DNA from: Flavobacteriales bacterium | GTDB lineage: Bacteria; Bacteroidota; Bacteroidia; Flavobacteriales_D; Sanyastnellaceae | Direction: 5' to 3' | NCBI GenBank assembly: GCA_947456965.1 | Contig: CANGTU010000021.1 | Location: 1-50,454, forward strand | Length of the DNA stretch: 50,454 nucleotides | Shown here: in pieces, positions 22,929 to 32,507 of the stretch | How positions within the stretch are numbered: position 1 is the first letter of the stretch | Layout of the letters: every line of letters starts with the position of its first letter | The notes under the pieces: generated by a model | Database searches by the model: none | What the model was told of the DNA's origin: nothing | The model's input: only the letters and a program-made list of their open reading frames with translations | Position numbers and translations under genes: made by a program

Positions 22929-25829
22929 ATGAAATCTATCCTTGCTGCACTCCTGTGTTGGATCAGTGCGTCAGCAATCGCCCAGAACGGCACTATCCGG
23001 GGCACGGTCATCGATGATGCCAGCGGTGAAACGATTGTAGGGGCATACGCCATCATCCCCGGTACTTCGTATGGCACCATGACTGACCTCGACGGACAGT
23101 TCAATCTATCTGTACCGCCGGGTACCTACACTCTTCAGATCAATTACATCTCATACGCAAGCATGAGTATTGAAGGAGTGGTGGTCAGGTTCGGAGAGGT
23201 CACCCTGCTGGAAAATATCCGGATGAAGGAAAGCAGCGTACAGCTCGTTACTGTGGTTGTCACCGCAGAAGCTGTTCGAACATCTGAAGTTGCCATCCTC
23301 TCCATGAAGAAGAAGTCGGCGGTCATGATGGATGGTATATCATCCGCTCAGATCCGGAAGGCCGGTGATGCCACAGCCGTAGAAGCGGCCAAGCGCGTAA
23401 CCGGGGTTTCCATTGAAGATGGCAAGTACGTCTATGTGCGTGGGTTGGGCGACCGGTATTCCAAAACCACATTGAACCAGGTGGATATTCCCGGTCTCGA
23501 TCCCGACCGCAACAGCTTGCAGATGGACATCTTTCCCACGAACCTCATTGACAATATCGTGGTGAGCAAGAATTTCATGGCTGAACTTCCAGCGGATTTC
23601 ACCGGCGGATTGCTCAATGTCGAAACCAAGGACTTTCCCGAAAAGAAGATATTCAATGTTTCAATCGGGGTGTCCTTCAACCCTCAGATGCACTTTAATT
23701 CCGACTTTCTGACCTACGAAGGAGGAGCTACCGACTTTCTCGGATTTGATGATGGCACTCGTGCACTTCCCGGACTTGCGAGATCGCAAGCCATGCCTAC
23801 TCCTTTCAGTGGAGCCAGCCCGGATGAAGTCAACCGTTTTGTGAGGAGCTTCAATCCGCAACTGGGTGCGCGCCGTCAGATGAGTTTCCTCGACTATAGC
23901 GCGGGTATTTCTTTCGGCAACCAAAAAGTACTGGGCAGCGATGACGATCCCGAGTCAACACGCCCACGCCTGGGCTATATCTTTTCTGCTTCGTACCGCA
24001 CCGATTATAAGTTTTATGACGATGTCATCTACGGAGAATATCAGCGGGAAATAGATCCTGATATCACAGAGCTTCGGTATGCCACTATTCAGCAAGGACA
24101 ACTGGGCGAGCGCAACGTGCTCGTTGGATTGCTCGGTGGTGTGGCTTACAAGACTCAGTTCAATAAGATACGATTGACAGCTATGCGACTTCAGAATGGT
24201 GAGAGCCGGGCCGGACAGTTTCGCATTGACAACGATGGAGCTGCCGTAGGTCAATCAGGATACATCGCAGAATCTGACAACCTGGAATACAATCAGCGCT
24301 CACTCTCCAACCTGCTGCTGCATGGATCACACGTGCTCCGGGATTCCGGATGGGAAATAGATTGGCGTATTTCTCCTACAATCAGCACATCTGACGATCC
24401 TGATATCCGCCGCACGGCCTTCACCCTTACTGCAGTAGATACATCATTCATAGCGGGTGCGGGGGGTAATCCATCTCGGATCTGGCGCTCACTTAGTGAA
24501 GTAAATGCGGTGGCCAAGGTTGACGCAGTGCGTAATTACCGCTTTCGGGGTCGCGAAGCCCGGTTCAAAACAGGCTTCAACCAACTTTACAAGGCAAGGG
24601 AATATGAGATTCTGTTTTTCGATATTCAGTTCTTTGGAGGTCAGTCCTGGCCGACCAATGACCCCAACCTTGTGCTGAGCCCCGAGTATATTTTCCCTAA
24701 TAGCCCCAACCGGATCTACTACCAGAGCGGCAATCCCAACCCCAACCCCAATGCATACGAGTCCAATGCCACCAACACGGCATTCTACGTAAGCAATGAA
24801 ATGAACCTGACTTCCCGGCTAAGGACTGTTCTCGGTCTGCGGGCGGAGTACTTCGTGCAGCGCCACACCGGAAGGGATCAGCGATATGCGAGCGGCGACT
24901 TCGTCAATGGCCGCCGGCTCGATAATGAGAAAGTACTGGAAGCACTCGACCTGTTTCCCTCTGTCAACTTCATCTATTCGGCTACCGAGGAACAGAATGT
25001 CCGGTTTTCCTATACGCGGACCATCGCACGGCCTTCATTCAAAGAGCTGTCGTACGCGCAAATTCTCGACCCCATCACGAACAGGATCTTCAATGGGAGT
25101 CTTTTTACCTACTCCGATTGGGACGGTAATCTGACTGAAACGCGCATTGACAACCTCGACCTCCGGTGGGAGCTATTTCAGGAGCGCGGACAGATCTTCT
25201 CCGTCAGTGCCTTCTTCAAGCGATTTGATAACCCCATCGAATTGGTGCGTATTCCGGAGCAACAAACGAGCACAGAATTTCAGCCCCGTAACGTGGGTGA
25301 CGGTATGCTAGCGGGCATAGAACTGGAGGTACGCAAGTCACTCGGCTTTATCACCCCTGCTCTGGAGAATCTCAGCGTGAATTCCAATATCACGATCGTG
25401 CATTCTCAGATTGACATGACTGACCGGGAATTCAACGCACGTAAGCTATTTGAGAAGACCGGCCAGACGGTAACCAATACGCGACAGATGGCAGGACAAT
25501 CGCCCGTGGTTGTGAATGCCGGGCTCCTGTATACCGCTGATAGTCTGGGTATAGAAGCCGGACTCTTTTACAATGTCAAAGGCCGCACGCTCTATATCGT
25601 GGGCTCTGGTCTTTACTCCGATGTCTTCTTTGAGCCTTTTCACAGCTTGAACCTCAGCTTTAGCAAGAAGCTGGGTAAAAACCGGAACTCAGCTATTGAT
25701 TTCCGGGTGAACAATATCCTGGCTGATCGCATCGAAACCTTCTATCAGTCGTTTGATGCCTCACCGCAGCCTTTCAGCAGCATCAACCCAGGAAGGGCGT
25801 TCAGCATCGGATTTTCGCACAGCTTTTAG
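22929..25829 (+). CDS. TonB-dependent outer-membrane receptor
   Basis: A 966-residue receptor with signal peptide (LLCWISASAIAQ), an N-terminal carboxypeptidase-regulatory-like domain (about 20-105: GTIRGTVIDDASGETIVGAYAI, GTMTDLDGQFNLSVPPGTYTLQINYISY), then a plug domain (about 120-235: SSAQIRKAGDATAVEAAKRV, YVRGLGDRYSKTTLNQVDIP, FMAELPADFTGGLLNVETKDFP), and a 22-strand-type barrel ending in AFSIGFSHSF with a terminal aromatic. It imports a ligand across the outer membrane using TonB energy. The gene follows a surface-lipoprotein gene and no SusD homologue is present, so this is a non-canonical pair. The ligand is not deducible. Confidence 0.93.
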   Translation: MKSILAALLCWISASAIAQNGTIRGTVIDDASGETIVGAYAIIPGTSYGTMTDLDGQFNLSVPPGTYTLQINYISYASMSIEGVVVRFGEVTLLENIRMKESSVQLVTVVVTAEAVRTSEVAILSMKKKSAVMMDGISSAQIRKAGDATAVEAAKRVTGVSIEDGKYVYVRGLGDRYSKTTLNQVDIPGLDPDRNSLQMDIFPTNLIDNIVVSKNFMAELPADFTGGLLNVETKDFPEKKIFNVSIGVSFNPQMHFNSDFLTYEGGATDFLGFDDGTRALPGLARSQAMPTPFSGASPDEVNRFVRSFNPQLGARRQMSFLDYSAGISFGNQKVLGSDDDPESTRPRLGYIFSASYRTDYKFYDDVIYGEYQREIDPDITELRYATIQQGQLGERNVLVGLLGGVAYKTQFNKIRLTAMRLQNGESRAGQFRIDNDGAAVGQSGYIAESDNLEYNQRSLSNLLLHGSHVLRDSGWEIDWRISPTISTSDDPDIRRTAFTLTAVDTSFIAGAGGNPSRIWRSLSEVNAVAKVDAVRNYRFRGREARFKTGFNQLYKAREYEILFFDIQFFGGQSWPTNDPNLVLSPEYIFPNSPNRIYYQSGNPNPNPNAYESNATNTAFYVSNEMNLTSRLRTVLGLRAEYFVQRHTGRDQRYASGDFVNGRRLDNEKVLEALDLFPSVNFIYSATEEQNVRFSYTRTIARPSFKELSYAQILDPITNRIFNGSLFTYSDWDGNLTETRIDNLDLRWELFQERGQIFSVSAFFKRFDNPIELVRIPEQQTSTEFQPRNVGDGMLAGIELEVRKSLGFITPALENLSVNSNITIVHSQIDMTDREFNARKLFEKTGQTVTNTRQMAGQSPVVVNAGLLYTADSLGIEAGLFYNVKGRTLYIVGSGLYSDVFFEPFHSLNLSFSKKLGKNRNSAIDFRVNNILADRIETFYQSFDASPQPFSSINPGRAFSIGFSHSF

Positions 25830-25855
25830 GGGTCCAACAGCCCCATGAACAGAGG

Positions 25856-25881
25856 AAAGAACTGCCATGCGGCGGTTCTTT
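25856..25881. terminator. hairpin between convergent TonB-receptor and EamA genes
   Basis: An 11-bp stem (AAAGAACTGCC with GGCGGTTCTTT, one G-U pair) with a 4-nt loop lies between convergent genes. The A- and T-rich outer arms would let it act for both strands; it ends with a T-rich tail on the plus strand. Confidence 0.65.
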
Positions 25882-25898
25882 CTGCTATTTAACTCCCA

Positions 25899-26777
25899 TT
25901 ATGGCTCTCCAAGCAGGAGGAGCATCAGCGCGGAAATACTCAGTACAACACCAATCCAGTTGAGCCGGCTGAGCCGCTCCCGAAAGAACAGCATGGCTGC
26001 AGCAGCGCCGATGATGACCACACTGAGGTTATTTACAGGAAGAAGTGATGAGCGGGGAAGGAGACCGCTGTCGTAGGCATTCACGAGAAAGTAAATAGAA
26101 CCGAAGTTAACAAGCCCTAAACCGATACCGGCCACCGCTTCCCGCATTCTTAACTCCCGAATACCTGTGAACTGTCTGATCACCAACAGCACAGCACCAG
26201 TAATGCCTGCAGTGAAAAATGAGAGGGAAGAAAAGAGGGTGAGTTGATTATCATCTTCGACCTCCTTCGAAAGCCAGGCGATGCCGAAGTCGATCACCGT
26301 GCTGCCCAGCAGAATGAGTATGGGCCATACGAGCAGCCGGCGGTCGAAGGTGACCTGACCACCCCGGACGGAGGAGCACACCACTCCACCAACAGCGAGC
26401 AGGATGGCCAGCCCGCGCACCGGACCAAGCGTTTCTGCGGGATCAGCCCAGGCAAACAACAGTGCCGCGAGGGCCAATGACATTTTCGATGCGATGGTGC
26501 TCACGGCAACGCCCACGCGTTGGGCAGTCATGGCCATCAGGTAGAAGATGGCAATGAAGACAACCCCCAGGCATAATCCGCCTGTGGTCCAAACCGGGGC
26601 CTTCAGTGCCGCCTCCAGCGCTGCCGGCTTATCGGGCACCAGCAGAAATCCCAGGCTGAATGCCGTGAGGTAATTGAATACAATAGCAGGGAAGATGCGT
26701 ACATCCAATTGCTGGTACCATTTAAAGAGCAGGTAGATTCCCGCATTGGTCAGGATAGAAAAGATCAGGAAGGTCAT
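25899..26777 (-). CDS. EamA/DMT-family membrane transporter
   Basis: A 292-residue inner-membrane protein with about ten hydrophobic helices arranged as two five-helix EamA repeats. The second half shows the usual ending LPVNNLSVVIIGAAAAMLFFRERLSRLNWIGVVLSISALMLLLLG, in which RE before LN is typical of the drug/metabolite transporter superfamily. Members export or import amino acids, nucleosides or other metabolites. Its start overlaps the ribD stop as ATGA (26774-26777), so it is translationally coupled to riboflavin synthesis. A role in flavin or precursor movement is possible but unsupported by specific residues. Confidence 0.88.
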   Translation of the reverse strand: MTFLIFSILTNAGIYLLFKWYQQLDVRIFPAIVFNYLTAFSLGFLLVPDKPAALEAALKAPVWTTGGLCLGVVFIAIFYLMAMTAQRVGVAVSTIASKMSLALAALLFAWADPAETLGPVRGLAILLAVGGVVCSSVRGGQVTFDRRLLVWPILILLGSTVIDFGIAWLSKEVEDDNQLTLFSSLSFFTAGITGAVLLVIRQFTGIRELRMREAVAGIGLGLVNFGSIYFLVNAYDSGLLPRSSLLPVNNLSVVIIGAAAAMLFFRERLSRLNWIGVVLSISALMLLLLGEP

Positions 26778-27763
26778 GCAGGAGGATAGAAATAGTCAAT
26801 TTGATCAGGACCGCAAGATTCCTGAAAATACGGAGACCCGGGGAGAAGAGGAGCCGGTAGTCCGCCGTGAAGGAGTGCGGGTGATTGAATGACACGCGCT
26901 TCATCCCAAAGGCCCGCTTCAATGAACGACCTCAGCGTTTTGGCCCCGCCCTCGACCAGCACGGACTGGATTCCATGTCCATACATTTCTTCTGCCCATC
27001 CTCCGGCATCGTCTGAGCGGAGCACAAAGGAGGGCGTGTCATCGCGGAATAGTCGCAGATTGCCGGGGAGAACCCCTTCCGGATCAATGGCCAGCCGCAC
27101 AGGATTGGGGCCCTGCACATGACGCACGGTGAGGTAAGGATTATCGGTCATGGCCGTGCGTGTGCCCACAAGAATGGCCTGCTCTTGTGCGCGCCAGAGA
27201 TGAACCAGCCGCGAGGCAGGAGCACTGCTGATGGGATGTGATCCGCGATCATGCGGGCCTCGCAGCTTGTCCATGAAGCCATCCGCTGATTGAGCCCATT
27301 TGAGGATGATATAGGGACGCCGTTTCTTCCAGTACGTAAAGAAGCGGCGATTGAGGTATTCACCTTCGTCAGAAAGGATGCCCGTGATGACTTCCACCCC
27401 GGCAGCCCGAAGTCGTTCTATTCCGCGTCCGCTTACCTCCGGAAAGGGGTCTGTGTTGGCGATGATCACACGCTTCACTTTAGATACGATCAAAAGGTCA
27501 GCGCACGGCGGGGTCCGGCCATGATGCGTGCAGGGCTCGAGGTTTACATACACCGTGGCGTCTTCAAGGAGGGCTTCATTGGTGATACTGCGGATGGCTT
27601 CCACTTCTGCATGCGGACCTCCGGCTTTCTGATGGAATCCCTCACCGATGATGGCGTCATGGGCCACGATCACACAACCCACCAGCGGATTGGGGTAAGT
27701 GCCGCCAAGGCCGTGGACCGCGAGCTGGAAACAGCGCTGCATGTATTTCCTATGTGGATTCAC
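26774..27763 (-). CDS. ribD: bifunctional riboflavin biosynthesis protein RibD (deaminase/reductase)
   Basis: A 329-residue protein using a GTG start at 27763, which gives an N terminus (VNPHRKYMQRCFQLAVHG) equivalent to the conserved family start. An ATG frame open to 27901 would add unrelated residues and run into the neighbouring gene. The N-terminal deaminase domain has HAEVEAI and PCTHHGRTPPCADLL, carrying the zinc-binding His and two Cys. The C-terminal reductase domain has ILKWAQSADGFM, GTRTAMTDNPYLTVR and SVLVEGGAKTLRSFI. It deaminates and reduces the pyrimidine intermediate of riboflavin synthesis using NADPH. It is followed immediately by the EamA transporter gene. Confidence 0.95.
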   Translation of the reverse strand: MNPHRKYMQRCFQLAVHGLGGTYPNPLVGCVIVAHDAIIGEGFHQKAGGPHAEVEAIRSITNEALLEDATVYVNLEPCTHHGRTPPCADLLIVSKVKRVIIANTDPFPEVSGRGIERLRAAGVEVITGILSDEGEYLNRRFFTYWKKRRPYIILKWAQSADGFMDKLRGPHDRGSHPISSAPASRLVHLWRAQEQAILVGTRTAMTDNPYLTVRHVQGPNPVRLAIDPEGVLPGNLRLFRDDTPSFVLRSDDAGGWAEEMYGHGIQSVLVEGGAKTLRSFIEAGLWDEARVIQSPALLHGGLPAPLLPGSPYFQESCGPDQIDYFYPPA

Positions 27764-27797
27764 AGCGGTGAATATAGCGGGTAAGCCGGCAGTGTGA

Positions 27798-30700
27798 TCA
27801 GCGCAGCAAGGTGATATAACCGCTGTCTTGTCCGCTGCTCTCCGACTTGCGAATAATGGTATAGTAATACGTTCCGGTTGGTGCGTCTTCTCCACTGGCA
27901 ATTCGGCCGTGCCATTTGAGTTCCGGACGGTCCAGCCGAATCACTTCGGTGCCCCAACGATTGAAGATGATGACTTTGTCCACATCCTTTCCAAAGGCAC
28001 CGAAATCCACGTGGTCATTGCGGCCATCTGCGTTGGGAGTAAACACGTTTACATACGCTTCCTCGCAAGATATATCAGCAATGTAAAGGTCATCTGTTCC
28101 AATACAGCCTGCTGAATTCATTACCTGCAACTGGTACCAACCGGTGTCAGGTAGTGCGATGTACTGAATGGTATCACCGGTACTCCACCAATAACTGATC
28201 ATGCCATCCGGCCCATTGAGAAACGGTTCCATGTTTTCGCAGGCCACCTGCACATTATCCAGAAATCCGGATGGAAGAGGCTCGGCATCCACATTGACGG
28301 CTTCGATGAGCGGATTGCAGGAGAGCCCGGTGATTTCGCCCTGATAAATTCCTGAAGTGGCTGGGCTTACAGTAATCGAAAGGCTGTTGTCAGCAATGAG
28401 CTGGCCGTCGGGGAGTGTCCAGAAATATCCCGCAGCACCCGCCACATCGGGCAAAGTGAGCGAAAGTAAACTCCCATCGCACCATGGTCCGGGTTCAGAG
28501 GTCTCAGGAGTCAGTATATCCGGCGCATTGAATGAAAGCGTGTAGACGACTTCAAGCGGCGGGCACCAAGGTGATTCATAGTTGAAGGTGTATTCGCCTT
28601 CATCATCCGTTTGAAGGGGGGATATGGCCAGCTCATTTCCGGGGCTCATTTCACCATTGGGCATACTCCAATACCCTGTCTCTGATGGCATAATGGCATT
28701 GATCCACCAACTTCCTCCCTCACATGCAGTTTCGGGTGCTTCTAATGAAATATCATTCACCGTGGGTTGGAGGTCAATGAGTATTTCTAAAGGCAAACTC
28801 GGGCATTCGGAGCCCACCGCGAAAGCATAGATGTAATCGTCACTCACCGGGTTTTCGATGTCAAAAGAAAGTCCATTACCTGCAACAGGAGATCCGTCAG
28901 GCGAGTAGGACCAGAACACGGGATAAACAGAAGTGACTTCAGCCGTTATGGCCAAACCGGAGCAGGCGTGCAGGAGGTTATCACCTGCGGGAGGAGCAGT
29001 GAAGATGTAGCTGACCTGGACTTCATCTTCAGCTGTGCAACCAAAGCCATTGATTCCTGTGAGGGTGTAATTACCCGGCTCGCTGATCATCGCTTGCGGT
29101 GTATTGGATGCGCCGGTTGACCATGTCCAGTTGGGTGCATTGGTATTTGCACTGAGCATGATGGAGTCACCCGGACACATTTCAAGCGCCGTAAATTCAA
29201 TACTTGCACTTACCGGTGAGTTGGTGATTTCTACGCTTTGTGAATAGGTATTGCCGCAGGAAGAAATCGTGATGGTGTATTCACCCGCTTCAGTGACCGT
29301 CTGGGTGTCTGAAAAGCCGAAGAGTGGCGCAGACCATTGCCACTCAGCAAACGTGTTGTTGAGCAGACTCAGTGTGACGCTCCCTGTCATGCAAAGATCT
29401 GTGGCAGGAAGCACCACCAGCTGAGGCGTCGTGTATTCCAGTGTTTCCACGAAATCCGATTCCAGTGTGCAACCGTCTTCATCCGTCACCCGGCAGAAGT
29501 AATATCCCGGTGTGCTGACCTCGCAGGTTTGTTCCGTGCTGATGACATTGCCCAATGGGCCAATCCATTCATACGCGATGCCAGGTGTAACACTGAGCAT
29601 CACGCTGCCTCCGGGACATACCACTGGTGGATCGGGGTCGGTAGTGATTTCCGGAAGAGGCTTGGTGGGCACGTTTACATAGCTGGAGCTATACACCGTG
29701 CAAAACGCGTCTTCGAGCTGCGACTGCAACAGGTAAGTTCCTGCTGTCCACCACCAGGAACCATTGCCTTCACCGTTCTCACCAACTCCTGACCAGCTCA
29801 GCGATCCTTCTGAATTCAATGTTACAAGGAGGGAGTCGCCCGGACATAGCGGATAGATGTCGCTTATGTCGATGACCGGAGGAACGAGTTCGGATATGAC
29901 GACATACACCTGGATGGTGTCTTCACCATACACGGTATCATCCGGACACAGATCGCGATCAAGAAAGGCCTCGCCATAGAATGCATGCCAACCTGAAGCC
30001 GTAGGCGCATAGCTCACAGAAGGACTGGAAGAGTTGAAGTTTTGTCCGTTGATGTGGCCTGTAATGGTGGATTGAATGGTCCACTGCGGTTGGTTGAGCG
30101 CATCTTCGAAGGAAAACTCAATGGGCCCGTATGGCGGACAATAGAAAATGGTATCTCCCTCAAAGTACTCGTTGTTGGCGTATTCAATACTGAATACGGG
30201 AGCAAGAGTGTCCAGCGGAATAATGACAAACGCATCTGGATTGTTGGTGCCGCCGCAGCCATTCGGAGCGGTCCATATCAATTGTATCTGCGTATTGGAA
30301 GGAAGCGAAATTTCCTGCGCAGAAAATGTTTCTCCCGTTTGAGGTAAGAACCATTCATAGCTGTTCTCAAATGATTCTGTTACGGTATACGTGAGGCTGT
30401 CTCCGCCGCACAAGGTGAGACTCGGATTGCACGAAGCGGGTGCACCGTTTATTGAAATCTGCGGACATTGGGATGGAAGCAATTCAATGTACAGGCTGTC
30501 CGCAAATGAACCGCAACCATCTGCACGCGATCCGGTGAGCCAGACAAGCTGTGATTGATACACAGTTCTCCCGGGTGAAGGATTTCCGTTGTCCCACGTC
30601 CAGCTGTATTCAGGCCCGATATATCCGGGAGTGCCGGTGTTGGTGTGAAAATAGACGGTTCTGCTGGTTGCGCATGACTGCATGCTTTCTGTGTCTTCCT

Positions 30701-32303
30701 TCCAGCCTCCTTCCGCAGGGTATTCAGTAATTACCGGAAGTACAGGCGTATGGTCACATTCCGTCAATAAAGGAGGACGTGAATAAATATCGAAGTGGTG
30801 TGCTGATAACGATACCGGTGAAGCAATGAACATATCCTGACCATCATTCCCTTGCACAGAAAGCACACTTCCGTATGAATAGGAATTGCAGTAGGCGTCA
30901 TAGGTGGGGATCTGATAGCTGGCGCCCAAAAATGAGTCGTTTTCGACCACATGGTTTTGATCGCTCCATTCCGCATCTTCGGACCAGGGCATGTGAAAGA
31001 ACTTCCGAAAACTCCCTGCTATCGCTGGCTTGTCTGCAATCGTGCACCCGATTCCCCAGCACAGGTCATCGCCCGGACCGCCGTATTGTCTGCTCCAGGT
31101 GTGTGCACCGTCATTTTCGATGCGTGAAACAAATACATCGTGATAACCCGCGCTGTGGAAGTAACCTTCTCCCAGTGCATCTTCCATGGAGGTGAGCACA
31201 CAGGCAAACATGCCCGTCATGTAACACTCGCCCGAAGGACCGATGGTGGTTTTTCTTCCGGTGATTGCATTGGCACTTCCGAGTGAATGACTCCACTGAA
31301 ACGAGCCGCCGGTGTGAAAGCGCAGCAGAAATGCCTGCTGCAAATAGGAGGAGGGAAGGAGGGTGGAACCCATCGCAGTAATCACCGCAAGTGTTCCGAA
31401 GTTGTTTCCCGTGATGTACAACGCATTGTCAGTACCGACTTCTGCATCGTAGCACTGCACCAGCCCGCCGCTGAGGGTATTGAACCAGGTTTCATCACCG
31501 CTTGCTGAAAGGGAAAACACCATTCCCGACTCATCGGCTGAATTGGTGTGGGTATCATCAATGGTGAGCTGCTGACTGAATTTTCCGCAGCCATATACCG
31601 CACCGCTATTGTCTATGGTGACATCGAGCACATTCACATCATAGGATGAAGTGAGTTGTTTCACCCATTGCCATGTGCCGTTTGCACTGAGTACAGCAAC
31701 GAACCCGTCAAAGCTCGAGTCGCTGCTGCCTGGCAGGTCTGGAGCGGTGTAGCTGAACGGACCGAATTGTGCGGTTTCCCGGAAGTTGCCGCTGATCACC
31801 ACTTGCCCCAAGCTGTTTACATCGATCCCATGAGGATAGTCGTTGCCCGGGCCACCGCATGTAATGGCCCATTGAACTTGTCCGGCAGCACTGACGCTTA
31901 GTACAAATATGTCCAGAGAGTCACCGTTGGCCGTGAGTGTATAACTGCCGAACTGCGCAGTGCCCGCGTAGTAACCGATGGCCAGCGAATTGCCGTTTGA
32001 GCCGGCCGCCACGGCAGTAATGCGGTCACTTTGTGTGCCGCCCGCGCTCATTCGCCACAGCGAAGTTCCTGCAGAGGTCAGTCGTTCGAGGTAAGCATCG
32101 GATTGTCCGGCGGTGGTAAGTGTGCCGTTGAATGTGTTCAGCGTGCCCCCGAAATATCCTCCTGCGAGTAAGTCGCCATTGGCAAAGTGATCGAGGTCGA
32201 GCAGTCCTGCCTGATTCGGGGTCGTGCGCTTTTGCAGCCAATTTGCCTGGGCATGACCCAGAAAAGGACTGAGCAAAAACACGATCAGGCTAAGGCGAAG
32301 CAT
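27798..32303 (-). CDS. giant secreted surface protein with gliding-motility-associated (CHU_C) C-terminal domain
   Basis: A 1501-residue secreted protein with signal peptide (SLIVFLLSPFLGHAQA). The first about 450 residues contain repeated strands of the pattern GDDYPHGIDVNSLGQVVISG and AGTAQFGSYTLT, as in SBBP-like beta-propellers. The middle to about 1400 consists of repeated Ig/PKD-like modules with one or two cysteines each, such as ICPGGSVMLSVTPGIAYEW and EMCPGDSIMLSANTNAPNW. The C terminus (about 1415-1501) has the CHU_C/GldB-type T9SS sorting domain with VNVFTPNADGRNDHVDFG, VIIFNRWGTEVI and GTYYYTIIRK. It is likely exported by T9SS and held at the surface as an adhesin. It is the first gene before ribD, with 34 nt between. 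Confidence 0.9.
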   Translation of the reverse strand: MLRLSLIVFLLSPFLGHAQANWLQKRTTPNQAGLLDLDHFANGDLLAGGYFGGTLNTFNGTLTTAGQSDAYLERLTSAGTSLWRMSAGGTQSDRITAVAAGSNGNSLAIGYYAGTAQFGSYTLTANGDSLDIFVLSVSAAGQVQWAITCGGPGNDYPHGIDVNSLGQVVISGNFRETAQFGPFSYTAPDLPGSSDSSFDGFVAVLSANGTWQWVKQLTSSYDVNVLDVTIDNSGAVYGCGKFSQQLTIDDTHTNSADESGMVFSLSASGDETWFNTLSGGLVQCYDAEVGTDNALYITGNNFGTLAVITAMGSTLLPSSYLQQAFLLRFHTGGSFQWSHSLGSANAITGRKTTIGPSGECYMTGMFACVLTSMEDALGEGYFHSAGYHDVFVSRIENDGAHTWSRQYGGPGDDLCWGIGCTIADKPAIAGSFRKFFHMPWSEDAEWSDQNHVVENDSFLGASYQIPTYDAYCNSYSYGSVLSVQGNDGQDMFIASPVSLSAHHFDIYSRPPLLTECDHTPVLPVITEYPAEGGWKEDTESMQSCATSRTVYFHTNTGTPGYIGPEYSWTWDNGNPSPGRTVYQSQLVWLTGSRADGCGSFADSLYIELLPSQCPQISINGAPASCNPSLTLCGGDSLTYTVTESFENSYEWFLPQTGETFSAQEISLPSNTQIQLIWTAPNGCGGTNNPDAFVIIPLDTLAPVFSIEYANNEYFEGDTIFYCPPYGPIEFSFEDALNQPQWTIQSTITGHINGQNFNSSSPSVSYAPTASGWHAFYGEAFLDRDLCPDDTVYGEDTIQVYVVISELVPPVIDISDIYPLCPGDSLLVTLNSEGSLSWSGVGENGEGNGSWWWTAGTYLLQSQLEDAFCTVYSSSYVNVPTKPLPEITTDPDPPVVCPGGSVMLSVTPGIAYEWIGPLGNVISTEQTCEVSTPGYYFCRVTDEDGCTLESDFVETLEYTTPQLVVLPATDLCMTGSVTLSLLNNTFAEWQWSAPLFGFSDTQTVTEAGEYTITISSCGNTYSQSVEITNSPVSASIEFTALEMCPGDSIMLSANTNAPNWTWSTGASNTPQAMISEPGNYTLTGINGFGCTAEDEVQVSYIFTAPPAGDNLLHACSGLAITAEVTSVYPVFWSYSPDGSPVAGNGLSFDIENPVSDDYIYAFAVGSECPSLPLEILIDLQPTVNDISLEAPETACEGGSWWINAIMPSETGYWSMPNGEMSPGNELAISPLQTDDEGEYTFNYESPWCPPLEVVYTLSFNAPDILTPETSEPGPWCDGSLLSLTLPDVAGAAGYFWTLPDGQLIADNSLSITVSPATSGIYQGEITGLSCNPLIEAVNVDAEPLPSGFLDNVQVACENMEPFLNGPDGMISYWWSTGDTIQYIALPDTGWYQLQVMNSAGCIGTDDLYIADISCEEAYVNVFTPNADGRNDHVDFGAFGKDVDKVIIFNRWGTEVIRLDRPELKWHGRIASGEDAPTGTYYYTIIRKSESSGQDSGYITLLR

Positions 32304-32442
32304 CGTGCAATATACCTTTTTTCATGAATTTTCCCTACAGCAGTTTTTCTTTTCGTTGGGTAAATCATGTGATAAACAATGGCATAAACACTTTAACACA
32401 AATTTTAAGTACTATGTATGACAAGTAACCATGTAACAAACA

Positions 32443-32450
32443 TATCTTTG
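32443..32450 (+). promoter_or_regulatory. -7 element TATCTTTG
   Basis: An exact TAnnTTTG match lies 57 nt upstream of the ATG at 32508 and downstream of the competing ATG at 32418. It supports the start at 32508 for the small secreted protein. A TTG element at the right spacing is not seen. Confidence 0.45.
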
Positions 32451-32507
32451 CCTCGTCTTTTAGTCGGTGATGCCTTTTACTATAAAAAACATAAAACCAG
32501 TTTTGTC

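Noticed and set aside
21608-25829. Interpretation of the lipoprotein/receptor pair as SusC/SusD
   Set aside because: The lipoprotein lacks SusD TPR-like features and helical content; only the general lipoprotein-receptor arrangement matches.
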